A stretch of 64,000 nt of DNA from Mesorhizobium sp. 113-3-3. GTDB lineage: Bacteria > Pseudomonadota > Alphaproteobacteria > Rhizobiales > Rhizobiaceae. Under the pieces are notes generated by a model that was given only the letters and a program-made list of their open reading frames with translations, was not told the origin of the DNA and ran no database searches. Where the stretch lies: the NCBI RefSeq assembly GCF_016756495.1, contig NZ_AP023243.1:6514501-6578500 (forward strand), read 5' to 3'. Made by a program: the position numbers and the translations under genes. The first letter of the stretch is position 1. Each line of letters opens with the position of its first letter. Shown in pieces: positions 27,093 through 36,423 of this stretch.

Positions 27093-29063
27093 CTACGAAA
27101 CGCTCTGTCCGCTCCTCTGCCGTCCGAGGGTCCATGAGATGGCCTCCCCGCGCACCACACCGGAAACCTCCTTGCCGAGATGTCGGTCAAGCACTGGTCG
27201 CCATGGCACCAGCGTGAATTCTCGCGACTTCTCGATGACAGCGTACTTGCCGCTAGCAAGGTCGACGGATCGGCGCAGCGTGCCTTCTATTCGATCTCCA
27301 GGCTGCGCTTCGGCATACGCGAGACCGAGCTGATCCGACAGCTGGCCGGCGACACGGTTCAGCTCGCGCTGGCGCAGGATCGAAATCATGTTGGCGCGGT
27401 AGACGGTCCGGTTCTGCTCTTCATGCGCGAGGCCTTGCGCGATCAGCCACTGCCGCCGGCGGACTTGCGCTTCCCGTACCTCACCGCCAAAGCCGGAGGT
27501 GCGCAAGGCCTCCGGTCGGTCGGCAACCAGCTGCTGGTCAATCCAGGTGGCGCCGTCAGAACGGACCTGTCGCTCCAGCGGCATTGACGAGAGCTCGTCG
27601 ACAACAACAGGCTCGGCCCTGGCCCGCTGGCGCTCATAGTCAGCGACACGGTTGAGGTGATCTGGCGCGATGATCCAGGCTCCGTCCGGCTCGCGCTCCA
27701 CGCCGGCGGTCGCGCGGCGGATCGCCTCCAGCCGCCGCACATGGGTTTCGGCAAAGCGTTCGGTGGCGGACGGATCATGCTTGAGGTGAATGTCGATGGA
27801 ATAGCGGCCCTCATGAGTAGCGGCGATCTCGGCGATCGCCCGGTCAACCGGCGTGGGCTCGATGTTCCTCGGCGTGACACGCACGATGCAGCCGTCGGGC
27901 GTCGGCCCAGCGGCCTCGCCCTTGCCGATATCGACATAATGGCTTTTCCCGTCCACACCGTCGACGACGAGGTAATGCCGGTCGCTGATCTCGTCGGCCA
28001 GCCCACGCACGACGACGCGACCGACAATAGGTGCGGCCAGCGGTTCCGGTCGATCATGCACAATGTAATCGGCAGCACTGCGGGCGAGCCCCTTGCCGGT
28101 CAGCTCGCGGTGCATGGTCTTGATGATGTCGCCGCGCTCGCCAACGCGGCGCAGCGTCGCCTCAAGCTCGTCGTCCAGACGCCACCTGCCAGAGCCGATC
28201 TCATCGGCTAACCCCATCCGATCGAGCTTGCGCAGGCGTCCCTGATGCAGCGTCTGGCGAAAGGCGTCCCGGCCGTCCGGCGTGACATGTCCGTCGTCGT
28301 CGCGCATGCGTAGCAGCTGCCGGTCTATGCTGGTGAAGCGCTCCTGTTCCATTTCCTGGCGCAGGCGCTGCTCGATCTCGCGGTCGGTGCGAGGACCGAG
28401 ATCGAGGCTGACCAGTTCGGCCCCGCGCTCGCGCAAACCGGACGAGATGTAGTCGCGGGCGATGACGAGATTCTCGCCGCGATCGTCCTTGCCGCGAACG
28501 ATGACATGGGTGTGGGGATGGCCAGTGTTGAAATGGTCGACGCCAACCCAATCGAGCTTGGTGCCGAGATCCTCTTCCATCTGCGCCATCAAGCGTCGGG
28601 TCAGTGGCTTGAGGTCGTCATACTCAATGCCGTCTTCGGCGGCGACGATGAAACGGAACTGATGCCGGTCGCCATCGGCACGATCGAGGAAGGCCTTGCC
28701 ATCGACCCGATCTTTGTCGGCACCATAGAGTTGGCCAGGCTCGCCTTCGCGGGTGACGCCGTCGCGCTGGAGGTAGCGCAGGTGCGCGTGCGCTCCGTCG
28801 GAACCCTTGCCGGCCAGTTTGACGACCCGTGCCTTGACGACGACACGTCGCAGCCGAAAGGCGGCGTAGCGGTCGCGTGACTTGAGCAGCGCGGCTGCGG
28901 CCCCACCCCGCCCAGCCCGGCTTCCCGTGAAGCGGCCACCGCGCGGGGACCTGCCGCCGGCTCGGTTGATTGCAGCTCGGACCTGGCCGGCGAAGCGTTT
29001 TTCTGCCTTCGAGCCGCGCGACCCGATCTTGCCAAGCTTTGGCCTGAACTCGTCGTCTGTCAT
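27093..29063 (-). CDS. rlxS: conjugative relaxase, RlxS/VirD2-like (DUF3363 type)
   Basis: 656 residues from the internal ATG giving MTDDEFRPKL. The relaxase core shows the histidine cluster HFNTGHPHTHVIVRG near residue 178, which binds the metal at the nicking site. The long C-terminal region ends in RGEAISWTLGRQRSG, shared with the fragment at 17.9-18.4 kb. Such relaxases nick oriT and lead the strand to the recipient. The order rdfS-traF-transglycosylase-rlxS matches the symbiosis ICEs of Mesorhizobium. Confidence 0.85.
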   Translation of the reverse strand: MTDDEFRPKLGKIGSRGSKAEKRFAGQVRAAINRAGGRSPRGGRFTGSRAGRGGAAAALLKSRDRYAAFRLRRVVVKARVVKLAGKGSDGAHAHLRYLQRDGVTREGEPGQLYGADKDRVDGKAFLDRADGDRHQFRFIVAAEDGIEYDDLKPLTRRLMAQMEEDLGTKLDWVGVDHFNTGHPHTHVIVRGKDDRGENLVIARDYISSGLRERGAELVSLDLGPRTDREIEQRLRQEMEQERFTSIDRQLLRMRDDDGHVTPDGRDAFRQTLHQGRLRKLDRMGLADEIGSGRWRLDDELEATLRRVGERGDIIKTMHRELTGKGLARSAADYIVHDRPEPLAAPIVGRVVVRGLADEISDRHYLVVDGVDGKSHYVDIGKGEAAGPTPDGCIVRVTPRNIEPTPVDRAIAEIAATHEGRYSIDIHLKHDPSATERFAETHVRRLEAIRRATAGVEREPDGAWIIAPDHLNRVADYERQRARAEPVVVDELSSMPLERQVRSDGATWIDQQLVADRPEALRTSGFGGEVREAQVRRRQWLIAQGLAHEEQNRTVYRANMISILRQRELNRVAGQLSDQLGLAYAEAQPGDRIEGTLRRSVDLASGKYAVIEKSREFTLVPWRPVLDRHLGKEVSGVVRGEAISWTLGRQRSGQSVS

Positions 29064-29261
29064 GCAAGCCTCCCGAAATACTGCAACAAAATCAGCGGCT
29101 TGCGCGCCCCAGCCTCTTGGTGCCGCTGGCAGCCTCCTGGGAAAGCGATGTGCAGACAAAGACTTAACCGCCTATCGGAGGCGGTGCCTTTATCTTGCCT
29201 TACGCGCCCCTCGCCCCTCGCCTTAAGCGTCCCTGGCCCCTCCCGGATGCCCTCAACAGCG

Positions 29262-29945
29262 CTAGCCATTGTGCTTCTTTGGCCGCGCGAGATCCCTGCC
29301 GAGCGGCACGAAAAGGCCGCCATTCGTTTCACCGGCGCGAACACCGTCGCGAAGGAAGAACAAAGAGCGTCCGGAGGGAGCGTTCCGCCCCTTTGAAGTT
29401 GTGGATTGGCCTTTGAATTCGTTCATGTCGGCCGCCGAAATCCCCGTCGCCTCAAGCTGTTTCAGATAGGCAACGGTCTCTTTCGGCAGCGGCCTTCGAA
29501 GCTTCAAATGGCCTTCATAGCGCTCGGGTCCAGCGTTGTAGGCGGCAAACAGGCCGGGGAATCCGAAACGCTTATACATGGCGCTGAGATAGGCGGTTCC
29601 GGCCAAGATGTTGTCGCGCGGATCGTGCGGGTCGGCTCCCAGACCGTGCTCGACGCGCATCTCCTGATAGGTGCCGGGCATCACCTGCATAAGACCCATG
29701 GCGCCGGCGCGGGAGGTGATGGGACGGCCATCGAGGACGGTCTTGCCGCGGCTTTCGGCATCGATGACGGCGCAAATCCAGGCCTGGGGAATGTGGAAGC
29801 GTGCGCTTGCTTCCGATACGAAGTGCTGCCATCGTTGCAGCTGCGGACTTTGGGAGATGACGGCTGGCTCAGCGCCGGTCGAGGCGGAACAGGCGCATGG
29901 CGCGACGGCGATCATGCCGAGCATCAGGAGGGTCACTCGGTCCAT
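29262..29945 (-). CDS. lytic transglycosylase of the conjugation block
   Basis: 227 residues. The N-terminus looks like a signal sequence with a Cys-containing processing site (MIAVAPCACSAS). The SLT fold is clear: VIDAESRG near residue 63 (catalytic Glu), GAMGLMQVMPGTY and FAAYNAG. It opens the cell wall for the transfer channel. Its start overlaps the traF stop by 13 bases. The last 50 residues are Arg/Gly-rich and may lie outside the conserved domain. Confidence 0.87.
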   Translation of the reverse strand: MDRVTLLMLGMIAVAPCACSASTGAEPAVISQSPQLQRWQHFVSEASARFHIPQAWICAVIDAESRGKTVLDGRPITSRAGAMGLMQVMPGTYQEMRVEHGLGADPHDPRDNILAGTAYLSAMYKRFGFPGLFAAYNAGPERYEGHLKLRRPLPKETVAYLKQLEATGISAADMNEFKGQSTTSKGRNAPSGRSLFFLRDGVRAGETNGGLFVPLGRDLARPKKHNG

Positions 29946-30481
29946 AGCGGCACCAGCCTCCCGATGATGTTTTCGGCCGGCACCGGCCCGAAATAGCGAC
30001 TGTCGAAGGAGTGATTTTTTTCGTTGCCGAGCAGGAAAACCTCGTCATGGGCGAGCGCTCGGCAGCCGTTCCACCAGGGCAGCGGACGGCCTTGCGTGTC
30101 GATTTTGAGCCGACGGGCGACGATCTCGCCGCCTATGATGATGGCATTACTAAAGGCGCAGACATGCTCGTCCGGCAGCGCGGCGAGACGCTTCACCAGC
30201 GGTATATTGCGAGGCAGATAGCCGCGTTGGTCGGCGAGATAGGCAACGAAGCCAGGCGGGCGGGCGAGCACAAGATCGCCGCGCGCAGGCGTGCCAGACC
30301 CAACGCGATAGAGACCGACCGGCGCGCTAGCCGAGGCGTTCCAGACCAGCAAGGGAGACGGCTTTGGGAGCGCCGTGAAGCCTGTCAGGCTCAGGCCAAT
30401 CGCGGCGATGGCGATTGCGTTGCGCGCCCGAACGCGCCGCAAACGGCTGCCGATCAGATGGATGGAAGGCCGCTGGCTCAT
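29933..30481 (-). CDS. traF: TraF-like S26 signal peptidase
   Basis: 182 residues with an N-terminal membrane anchor (AIAIAAIGLSLTGFTALP). The serine region SASAPVGLYRV lies near residue 52 and the lysine region PLVKRLAALPDEHV near 100. Both are characteristic of conjugative TraF proteases that mature the pilin. The C-terminal SRYFGPVPAENIIGR box is also conserved in S26 enzymes. It overlaps rdfS by 4 bases and the transglycosylase gene by 13 bases. Confidence 0.88.
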   Translation of the reverse strand: MSQRPSIHLIGSRLRRVRARNAIAIAAIGLSLTGFTALPKPSPLLVWNASASAPVGLYRVGSGTPARGDLVLARPPGFVAYLADQRGYLPRNIPLVKRLAALPDEHVCAFSNAIIIGGEIVARRLKIDTQGRPLPWWNGCRALAHDEVFLLGNEKNHSFDSRYFGPVPAENIIGRLVPLWTE

Positions 30482-30747
30482 GAGCGGGCTCCCTCGTCGG
30501 CTGAGCCGGACCCGCCCTTGTCATCGTCGGAGCCGGGTTCTGGCGGGCGGCCTTTCGACCAGTCGTCGAGTTCGTCGATGTGGTAGCGGACATAGCGGCC
30601 GTGCTTGCGGTATTTCGGGCCGCCGCCGGTCAGCCGCATCTTTTCCAGGGTGCGCTGGGACAGGCCGATATAGAAGGCAGCCTGCGCGGTGTTCAGAAAC
30701 GGACTGCCCTTCTTGGCGCGGGCCGCGCGGTCGTTTTCGTCGTCCAT
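30478..30747 (-). CDS. rdfS: excisionase/recombination directionality factor, RdfS-like
   Basis: 89 residues. A MerR/AlpA-type helix-turn-helix (LNTAQAAFYIGLSQRTLEKM) is followed by a basic wing (GGGPKYRKHGRYVRYHIDEL). In Mesorhizobium symbiosis ICEs the gene directly upstream of traF encodes RdfS, which drives excision and starts the transfer operon. The position here is identical. The acidic, Gly/Asp-rich tail is common in these proteins. Confidence 0.8.
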   Translation of the reverse strand: MDDENDRAARAKKGSPFLNTAQAAFYIGLSQRTLEKMRLTGGGPKYRKHGRYVRYHIDELDDWSKGRPPEPGSDDDKGGSGSADEGARS

Positions 30748-30909
30748 GATGGTCCTCGTTTCGCTTCGGACAAGCGACCGCGAGGATCGGCGAGCGAGGT
30801 CGTCCTGGGGACGGGCGAAGAGTCGGGTGGGAGTTTTCGCCGCCCCTTCGGGCGAGCGTCGGCGGGAACCCCCGCGCCGAGTTGCGGCGCGAGGGCTTGA
30901 GCCGGCCGG

Positions 30910-31233
30910 TCAGTCGGCCGGGTTCCAGATGACGGCGTAGGTGTCTTGATCGTCTTGGCCGGCGGCGCGGCCGAGATTGGCGTAGAGCTTGCGGGGACCG
31001 AACTCCGGTGCGGCGATGGACAAGCTCACATAGTCGTTGCCGGAAGTCTCCCCGGTTCGGATCCAGCCGGCGCCGACCTCCACGCCCTGCGTCAGCACCC
31101 GGAAGTCGGGATGGTTGTCGGCGGACTTGCTCCGATTGGGCACGATGTCGATGTCGGCGCGGACGCTGAGCGTCCTGAGCTGGCCTTTGTAGCTGCCGTT
31201 TTCCTGCTTGTTGACGTAGCCGATCGCGGTCAT
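30910..31233 (-). CDS. DUF736 family protein
   Basis: 107 residues beginning MTAIGYVNKQENGSYKGQL and ending YANLGRAAGQDDQDTYAVIW, the standard form of DUF736. These small proteins occur on nearly all rhizobial ICEs and plasmids next to the rdfS or relaxase block. The biochemical role is unknown. A 160-base gap, probably holding the rdfS operon promoter, separates it from rdfS. Confidence 0.87.
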   Translation of the reverse strand: MTAIGYVNKQENGSYKGQLRTLSVRADIDIVPNRSKSADNHPDFRVLTQGVEVGAGWIRTGETSGNDYVSLSIAAPEFGPRKLYANLGRAAGQDDQDTYAVIWNPAD

Positions 31234-31776
31234 TTTCCTGTCTCCTTCTGCTGTCGCCGGGGACCATTCCCCTGCGATGGCGGACCGTGATGGGCGCGTC
31301 CGGACCGCCCGAACCCGGCAGGGCCGCAGCGGCAGCGAAGGACCCGAGCGGGCAGCTTTTTTGAAGCGAAGCGGCGCGAGGAAGCCGCGTCATGCGGCGG
31401 GGAAAAAAGCTGGTGGCGAGGGTTTCGGGCGGGCTGGAACCGCCCATAGGTCAATGAGCCAGCCGCAGGGGAATGTCCTCAAGACGTGTGGGGACAGGTC
31501 GCGTGATCGGGTGAGCACAACAAGCGATCGGAACGCGTGCGGCGGGTTCCGCACGCTCAACACCGTGCCGGATCGATAAATGTGCCCGTGCACCGGGAGC
31601 CCCAGCAGGCATCTCGGCGTGGTAATCGAGCACTGACAAGGGCGAGCTTTGGCGGCCGGATGTTGTTGCCGGAAGCGGGGTCCAAGGGGCGGAACGTGCA
31701 GCCAACGCGCCCCGGAGAGGCGCCAACCCGCGGCTATCGACGAGCCGCCTCGGCATGGCGGACTCATTCGAGGGTA
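31234..31776. other. G+C-rich spacer without a recognised gene
   Basis: The stretch upstream of DUF736 has open frames on both strands, but their translations are rich in Pro and Arg and unlike any family I know. It probably holds the DUF736 promoter. Confidence 0.45.
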
Positions 31777-31860
31777 ACAGCGACCGGGCCTCGGCCCATT
31801 GATCGGCGGTCGGAAGCCGCCGCGTTTCGTGTGTTTTCGGTTGGGAACTTGGTCGAATCC
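31777..31860 (-). pseudogene. 3' remnant of a parB-like gene
   Basis: About 80 bases match the 3' end of the intact parB-like gene at 58.8 kb. The shared core is the GATCGGCGGT / GGAAGCCGCCGCGTTTCGTGT block, present in the same orientation. In the intact gene it encodes the end around YTKRGGFRTADQWA; here indels scramble the frame. It marks one end of the symbiosis insert. Confidence 0.65.
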
Positions 31861-32904
31861 GCGCCAGCTGGTTCCATTGGAGCGAAACCGATCGTCTCGG
31901 CGTGATCGAGGAATTCGACCAAATTGATACCGATGGCCTTCGCGAGGTCCGCCTGGCTGAGACCAGACGCTTTTCTTTTATCGACGCGGACATACCCGGG
32001 TGATCGGCCAGCCGCCATCCGCCAAGGTTAGGTCGTTCCTAGCGGCGCGGCGGGCACGGCTGAGCCCGCGTCCGAAGTCGACGAGGAAAGGGTATTGCTC
32101 CCCCGATTTCCGAAGAAGGCCACTGGTCGCAATTGCCCCTGTGGGCCGTGGCGATCTTTTGGTCGCGCTTGCGACATTCTTGTCAGCCTTCGGGACACAA
32201 CAATGTTTTCGGATAGGCGCGCACGAGGGAGCAAATCAAGGAATCTCAATCTCGCAAACGCCGTGACGCCCAGCCGGACTCGATCCTCAGGGCGTGGAGA
32301 CCGGCGCGCCGTGCTGAAGAGCTCGGAGGTGTCAAAGGCCTTCCTCGACAGGGGGAGCAGCAACAGCGCGATCGTAGGCGCGACGGCCGCATCTTCGCAG
32401 ATCGCAGCCTGCGCACGCAATTACACGCCAGAGACAAAGCCTTACGCGGTCGATGCCGGCGTGCGGCAATGCATCGGCTCGGCCCGTCCGGAACGGCTTT
32501 CGCCTTCCCTTGCCGGCGCGGAAGTTCTGACTACTCCGACAGTACAGCACCTTTGCTCGGTCCGGGTGACCAAGCGATTGTGCGGCGCGCTCGGTCTCGG
32601 TCAATGCACGGCGCCCCTGCTCAAGCCGACAGGGCTTCGGCAAAAGATAGTCCGATTCGGTGCCCCCAAGTGAAATGGCATAGCGCTTGCTGTTATCCGT
32701 TAGAGCCCACCAAAGCACGTAGAAAGCTATGAACAGAACCATGGCAAAAACGCGAAGTTCCATACAAGCGCCCAAGGAGACCGTGCACGTTTGCGCCGAA
32801 CGTCCCCTCCAGACGTCCCTCCTCCGGTATCTGATTTGCTATGGCTGGTTCGAGACTGACGGAGCCGTGGCGCTCGCCCAATTGTCGCTTACCCGCCTCC
32901 GCCA
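31861..32904. other. about 1 kb of degraded DNA, no intact gene seen
   Basis: Only short frames are present. The most gene-like is a minus-strand stretch ending near 32760 with a membrane-type N-terminus (MELRVFAMVLFIAFYVLWWA), but it loses coherence after about 80 codons. A minus-strand frame near 31.9-32.0 kb includes an HTH-like SQADLAKAIGIN. Both are best read as relics. Confidence 0.45.
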
Positions 32905-33254
32905 GGAGGGTCGCCGACGCGATCAAAGTGCATCAGGCGACGGTAAGCCGGGTGACGTCGAACACATACATGCAGACCCCGCGCGAAGTGTTCGAACTGA
33001 AGTATTTTTTCACCGTCGCGAGCGCGTCCTCCCAAGGTGGCGACGCGCGGTCCCCCCCGAAGCTGTCCGCCATCGGATCAAGGCGACAATCGCCGACGAA
33101 TCGCAAGATGACGCGCTTTCCGACGACGACATCGTCGTCCGGCCCAAGGAAAGGGCCATCGATTTGCGCGCCGCACCGTCACAAAATATCGCGAAGCGAT
33201 GAACATCCCCTCGTCCGTGCAATGCCGCAGGCAATGGCGCTTCTGGCGTTAATG
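32905..33254 (+). pseudogene. rpoN: rpoN (sigma-54) 3' fragment, frameshifted
   Basis: Pieces of the RpoN C-terminus appear in three frames: VADAIKVHQATVSRVTSN and PREVFELKYFFTVAS, then AVRHRIKATIADES and LSDDDIV, and last the RpoN box region FARRTVTKYREAMNIPSS. The core-binding and N-terminal parts are missing. Rhizobia often carry a second rpoN in the symbiosis region for nif gene expression; this copy is dead. Confidence 0.82.
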
Positions 33255-33308
33255 CGGGTCAACGCAGCAACCCGAGTTTGCAGCACATCCAAACTGGAGA
33301 CCCTGTTG

Positions 33309-34535
33309 ATGACCGAATCCGCTACGGGCTTCATGGACGGAGTTCTGCATGACCCAAAACAGCCAGATCAACGGTCTGGTCCCGCATGGGGTGCAGTCAT
33401 TTCGCTTGCCTTAGGCACCTTTGGGCTTGTGACGGCAGAGTTTCTGCCTGCCAGCGTGCTGACGCCGCTCGCGCATGATCTCTCTATCACCGAGGGTGCA
33501 GTCGGACAGGCGCTGACAACGACCGCCATCGTGGGGGCGATCTCGGCGCCGACGATGGCCGTCATCACAAGGCCCCTGGACCGCAGGATCGTCATATGGG
33601 CGATGACGCTGCTGCTGATCCTGTCGAACGTTCTATCGGCCGTCGCGGGGTCGCTGCCGGTTCTCCTGGCCGCCCGCGTCGTGCTCGGCATAGCACTCGG
33701 AGGGTTCTGGTCGATTTCGGCAGCGCTGGCGATGCGGCTCGTTCCAAGTCACCTCCTGCGGCGCGCCATGTCGATCATCCTCACCGGCGTTACCTGCGCT
33801 ACCGTTTGCGCGGCTCCAATCGGCGCCTATGTCGGCGATATCTGGGGATGGCGAACCGCCTTCATGATCGCTGCGGTCGTCGGCGCCGTTACGCTGGTAG
33901 TGCAACTCATAACCATTCCGAGGCTGCCTCCGATTGGAGTGGCCAGCTTCCGCAGTCTGCTGGATGTGGCCAAGAATCCGATGATCAAAGTCGCGATGTT
34001 GGTCGTCCTGCTGGTCGCTTCCGGGCACTTCGCCGGCTTCACCTATATCCGCGCCTTCCTTGAGAAGTTTCCCGCGCTTGATATCGAGACGATCTCGCTG
34101 GTGTTGCTCGTCTTTGGCATCGGCGGCTTCTTCGGCAATTTGGCCGGCGGATTCCTGGCCGAGCACAGCCTCAAGGCAGCCGCGGCCCTGCCTCCCCTGT
34201 TCATAGCGATGGCCACTGTCTCGCTGCTGACGCTGGGAGCATCGGCTTGGGCCACGGCGATTGCGGTTACAGTATGGGGCTTTGCCTTCGGCGCGGTGCC
34301 GGTGGGACTGCAGACATGGATGGTGCTGCACGCCGCTCCCGAGCAGGCCGAAAGCGCCGGTGGGCTGATGGCCGCAACGTTCCAGGTAGCCATCGCAGCG
34401 GGCGCGATTTTCGGCGGACTACTGATGGACAATGCCGGCGTCGCCAGTTCCCTTGCCTACAGCGCCGTTGCCTCGTTCCTCGGCGCCCTGACAGTGTTCT
34501 TGCTCGGCCCGAAGCGCGAACCTCAGACCACCTGA
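33309..34535 (+). CDS. MFS transporter (drug/metabolite efflux, DHA1-like)
   Basis: 408 residues from the ATG giving MTESATGF. About twelve hydrophobic segments can be followed. The motif A-like loop between segments 2 and 3 is present as RPLDRRIVIW. It resembles the arabinose/sugar-efflux and drug-efflux branch (TAEFLPASVLTPLA at the first segment). The substrate is unknown. It stands alone between the rpoN fragment and nodD1, facing nodD1. Confidence 0.82.
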   Translation: MTESATGFMDGVLHDPKQPDQRSGPAWGAVISLALGTFGLVTAEFLPASVLTPLAHDLSITEGAVGQALTTTAIVGAISAPTMAVITRPLDRRIVIWAMTLLLILSNVLSAVAGSLPVLLAARVVLGIALGGFWSISAALAMRLVPSHLLRRAMSIILTGVTCATVCAAPIGAYVGDIWGWRTAFMIAAVVGAVTLVVQLITIPRLPPIGVASFRSLLDVAKNPMIKVAMLVVLLVASGHFAGFTYIRAFLEKFPALDIETISLVLLVFGIGGFFGNLAGGFLAEHSLKAAAALPPLFIAMATVSLLTLGASAWATAIAVTVWGFAFGAVPVGLQTWMVLHAAPEQAESAGGLMAATFQVAIAAGAIFGGLLMDNAGVASSLAYSAVASFLGALTVFLLGPKREPQTT

Positions 34536-35283
34536 CAGAGAGGCCATCAGTGCAGCGCGGGAAAGATGCAATCATCAGCCGCGCGGTGCGATCCTACGCA
34601 CGATTTTTGGCGGTTGCAGGCCTCGTCTCCGGGTGATCGGACGCTGTTGTCCGGTCGATTTCGACCGGCGGGGGCGTTTCGAATGATGGTGCCGACGAGA
34701 GAACCTAAGAGTGCGGGACCGAACCGGACCGCCTCGTCCGTCGACCGCTCTGGCATGGCGACGCGGTCTATGCGGCTCTGTCTTGCGGCGAGCATCGGGC
34801 GGATCGCGCGCCTGATCTCTTACATGAAGCTCGGGGCCGAACATGCCCCGCAGCTTCTGATTCGGCCCGAAATAGAGGATCGTTCGGCGATATCGTAGTT
34901 GTATTCACCAACTGTGATCCAGCCGCGATTGAACGTCGACAGCCCCGCGCGACGGATTTCCAGCGGCGGAATCTCAAGCGCCGCCTGCCCTTGGTAAGGC
35001 GGCTTACCGGAATTCGGAAGGAGGACGAGACGAGTTATCTCACGCTCAGTATCCCCGCAATTCGGTGCGGCGCATGGCGAAAACCTTCAGCCTCGCATAG
35101 CTTGCGGTAAAAGTACTTCTTCCACTTCATGTTTTTGGTGATGCCGGCTGCCAGCATGGGGAAACACGTGGCACGCCGTCATGCAAAATCATCGAATGTG
35201 CGTCAGACCCAATTTTGCACGCCGGTTCGCACCCGTATGAGGCGCTGAGTAAATCTAGACTGAGACCAGGAGTGCCCGCGACT
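34536..35283. other. intergenic stretch, no intact gene seen
   Basis: Between the converging MFS and nodD1 genes. Open frames on either strand are short and without known motifs. Some coding-like text on the minus strand near 34.85-34.98 kb (around RGWITVGEYNYDI) may be a relic of an outer-membrane or surface protein, but I cannot identify it. Confidence 0.4.
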
Positions 35284-36189
35284 TCACATGCGGGATGCCT
35301 CCTGCAACATTATCTGCCGCATCCAGATGCTTGCCGGATCACTGTTGTGGAGGGTGGGCCATTGGACGGCCTCGGTGAACGTGGGTAGTGGCCGCGGAAG
35401 TTCGATGATCCGCAAGGGGAAGGTTTTTTTGAAATGCTGAACCAGCCGGAAGGGCATGGTCGCTATCCGAGCTGTGCCTGAGACCATCGGCGGGATCATG
35501 CTAAAGGCCTGTACGACGATCTCAACACGTCTCTTGAGACCATGCTCAAGCAAAAACTGTTCCTCGATGGATGGCATCTGGGCACCGCCGACCCTGAACG
35601 CAATGTGTTTCATCGACACGTATCTCTCGAATGTAAGCTGACGTGGCAACTGCTTGTTCGTGGGGCAGCCCACGCACACGAATGTCTCGTCGAACAGCGC
35701 CGCTCTTGGATGGGCGCTCGACATGAAAAATTCCGGAAGAATCACAAAATCGACGTCACCGCGCCGGAGAAGCTCATCGGGGTCGTTGTCGAGCGGCCGC
35801 AATTCGAAGCTGACGGCGGGTGCTTCGCGTGCAACCCGCTCCACGACCTTTTCAAAAAACACGAGTGTGGCGAAATCGGAAAGAATGATCCTGAAGCGGC
35901 GATCGGATTGAGCCGGATTAAACGGATCCCAAGAAATAATCGAGCATTGGATGTGCAAGAGTGCGCCACGAACAGCGGGGGCGAGTGTTTCCGCACGCGG
36001 GGTTAGAACGCGTTCGCGGCCGCTCATCGTAAACAGTTCATCGTTGAAATAGTTGCGCAGCCGGGCGACGGCCGCGCTCATGGCCGGCTGACTAAGGTTG
36101 ATGCTGCTTGCCGCGGCCGTGAGGTTGCGCGCGGTCAGCAGTGCGTCGAGCACGACGAGAAGGTTCAGATCAAGGCCTTTGAAACGCAT
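35284..36189 (-). CDS. nodD: NodD, LysR-type nodulation regulator (copy 1)
   Basis: 301 residues. [20 protein letters not shown] and the HTH ([20 protein letters not shown]) are the standard NodD N-terminus, and the ligand domain extends to the end without breaks. NodD binds nod boxes and activates nod operons when plant flavonoids are present. A truncated nod box and the 3' end of a nodA gene lie divergently upstream, so its original target operon has been lost. It is closely similar to the copy at 38.3 kb. Confidence 0.93.
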   Translation of the reverse strand: MRFKGLDLNLLVVLDALLTARNLTAAASSINLSQPAMSAAVARLRNYFNDELFTMSGRERVLTPRAETLAPAVRGALLHIQCSIISWDPFNPAQSDRRFRIILSDFATLVFFEKVVERVAREAPAVSFELRPLDNDPDELLRRGDVDFVILPEFFMSSAHPRAALFDETFVCVGCPTNKQLPRQLTFERYVSMKHIAFRVGGAQMPSIEEQFLLEHGLKRRVEIVVQAFSMIPPMVSGTARIATMPFRLVQHFKKTFPLRIIELPRPLPTFTEAVQWPTLHNSDPASIWMRQIMLQEASRM

Positions 36190-36195
36190 GCCTCA

Positions 36196-36224
36196 TCTGT
36201 CCGTAACGTGGTTGTTTGTCATCG
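36196..36224 (+). promoter_or_regulatory. truncated nod box upstream of nodD1
   Basis: CCGTAACGTGG..TGTTTGTCATCG matches the left half of the nod boxes found elsewhere in this window. It breaks off where AAACAATCGATTTT should follow. Only the half next to nodD1 is left. Confidence 0.6.
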
Positions 36225-36244
36225 TGACCATTATGGGCGCTCGT

Positions 36245-36412
36245 TTACGGTCCCACTCAGAGGTGTTGTGTCCCGACCTGCCGCCCGCGCGCGTGGAGGA
36301 CGTGCTCGTCGTAGTTATGGGGATAGCGCGGCCGACGAGCGAATGGCCGACCGGTACAACAGTCGATCGGATAGGTCCGGAGCTATGAAACATGTCGATT
36401 ACAGATGCGAAT
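36245..36412 (+). pseudogene. nodA 3' end plus first codons of nodB (remnant)
   Basis: The frame ending at 36388 reads DLPPARVEDVLVVVMGIARP and then SEWPTGTTVDRIGPEL, which is the C-terminus of NodA. Its stop overlaps an ATG that begins MKHVDYRCE, the usual start of NodB, after which similarity ends. This preserves the nodA/nodB junction of an ancestral nodABC operon. Confidence 0.8.
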
Positions 36413-36423
36413 TTTTCACGTGG

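Noticed and set aside
30521..31447. 308-codon minus-strand frame over rdfS and DUF736
   Set aside because: It overlaps two well-supported genes in another frame and is Arg/Pro-rich, as expected in G+C-rich shadow frames.
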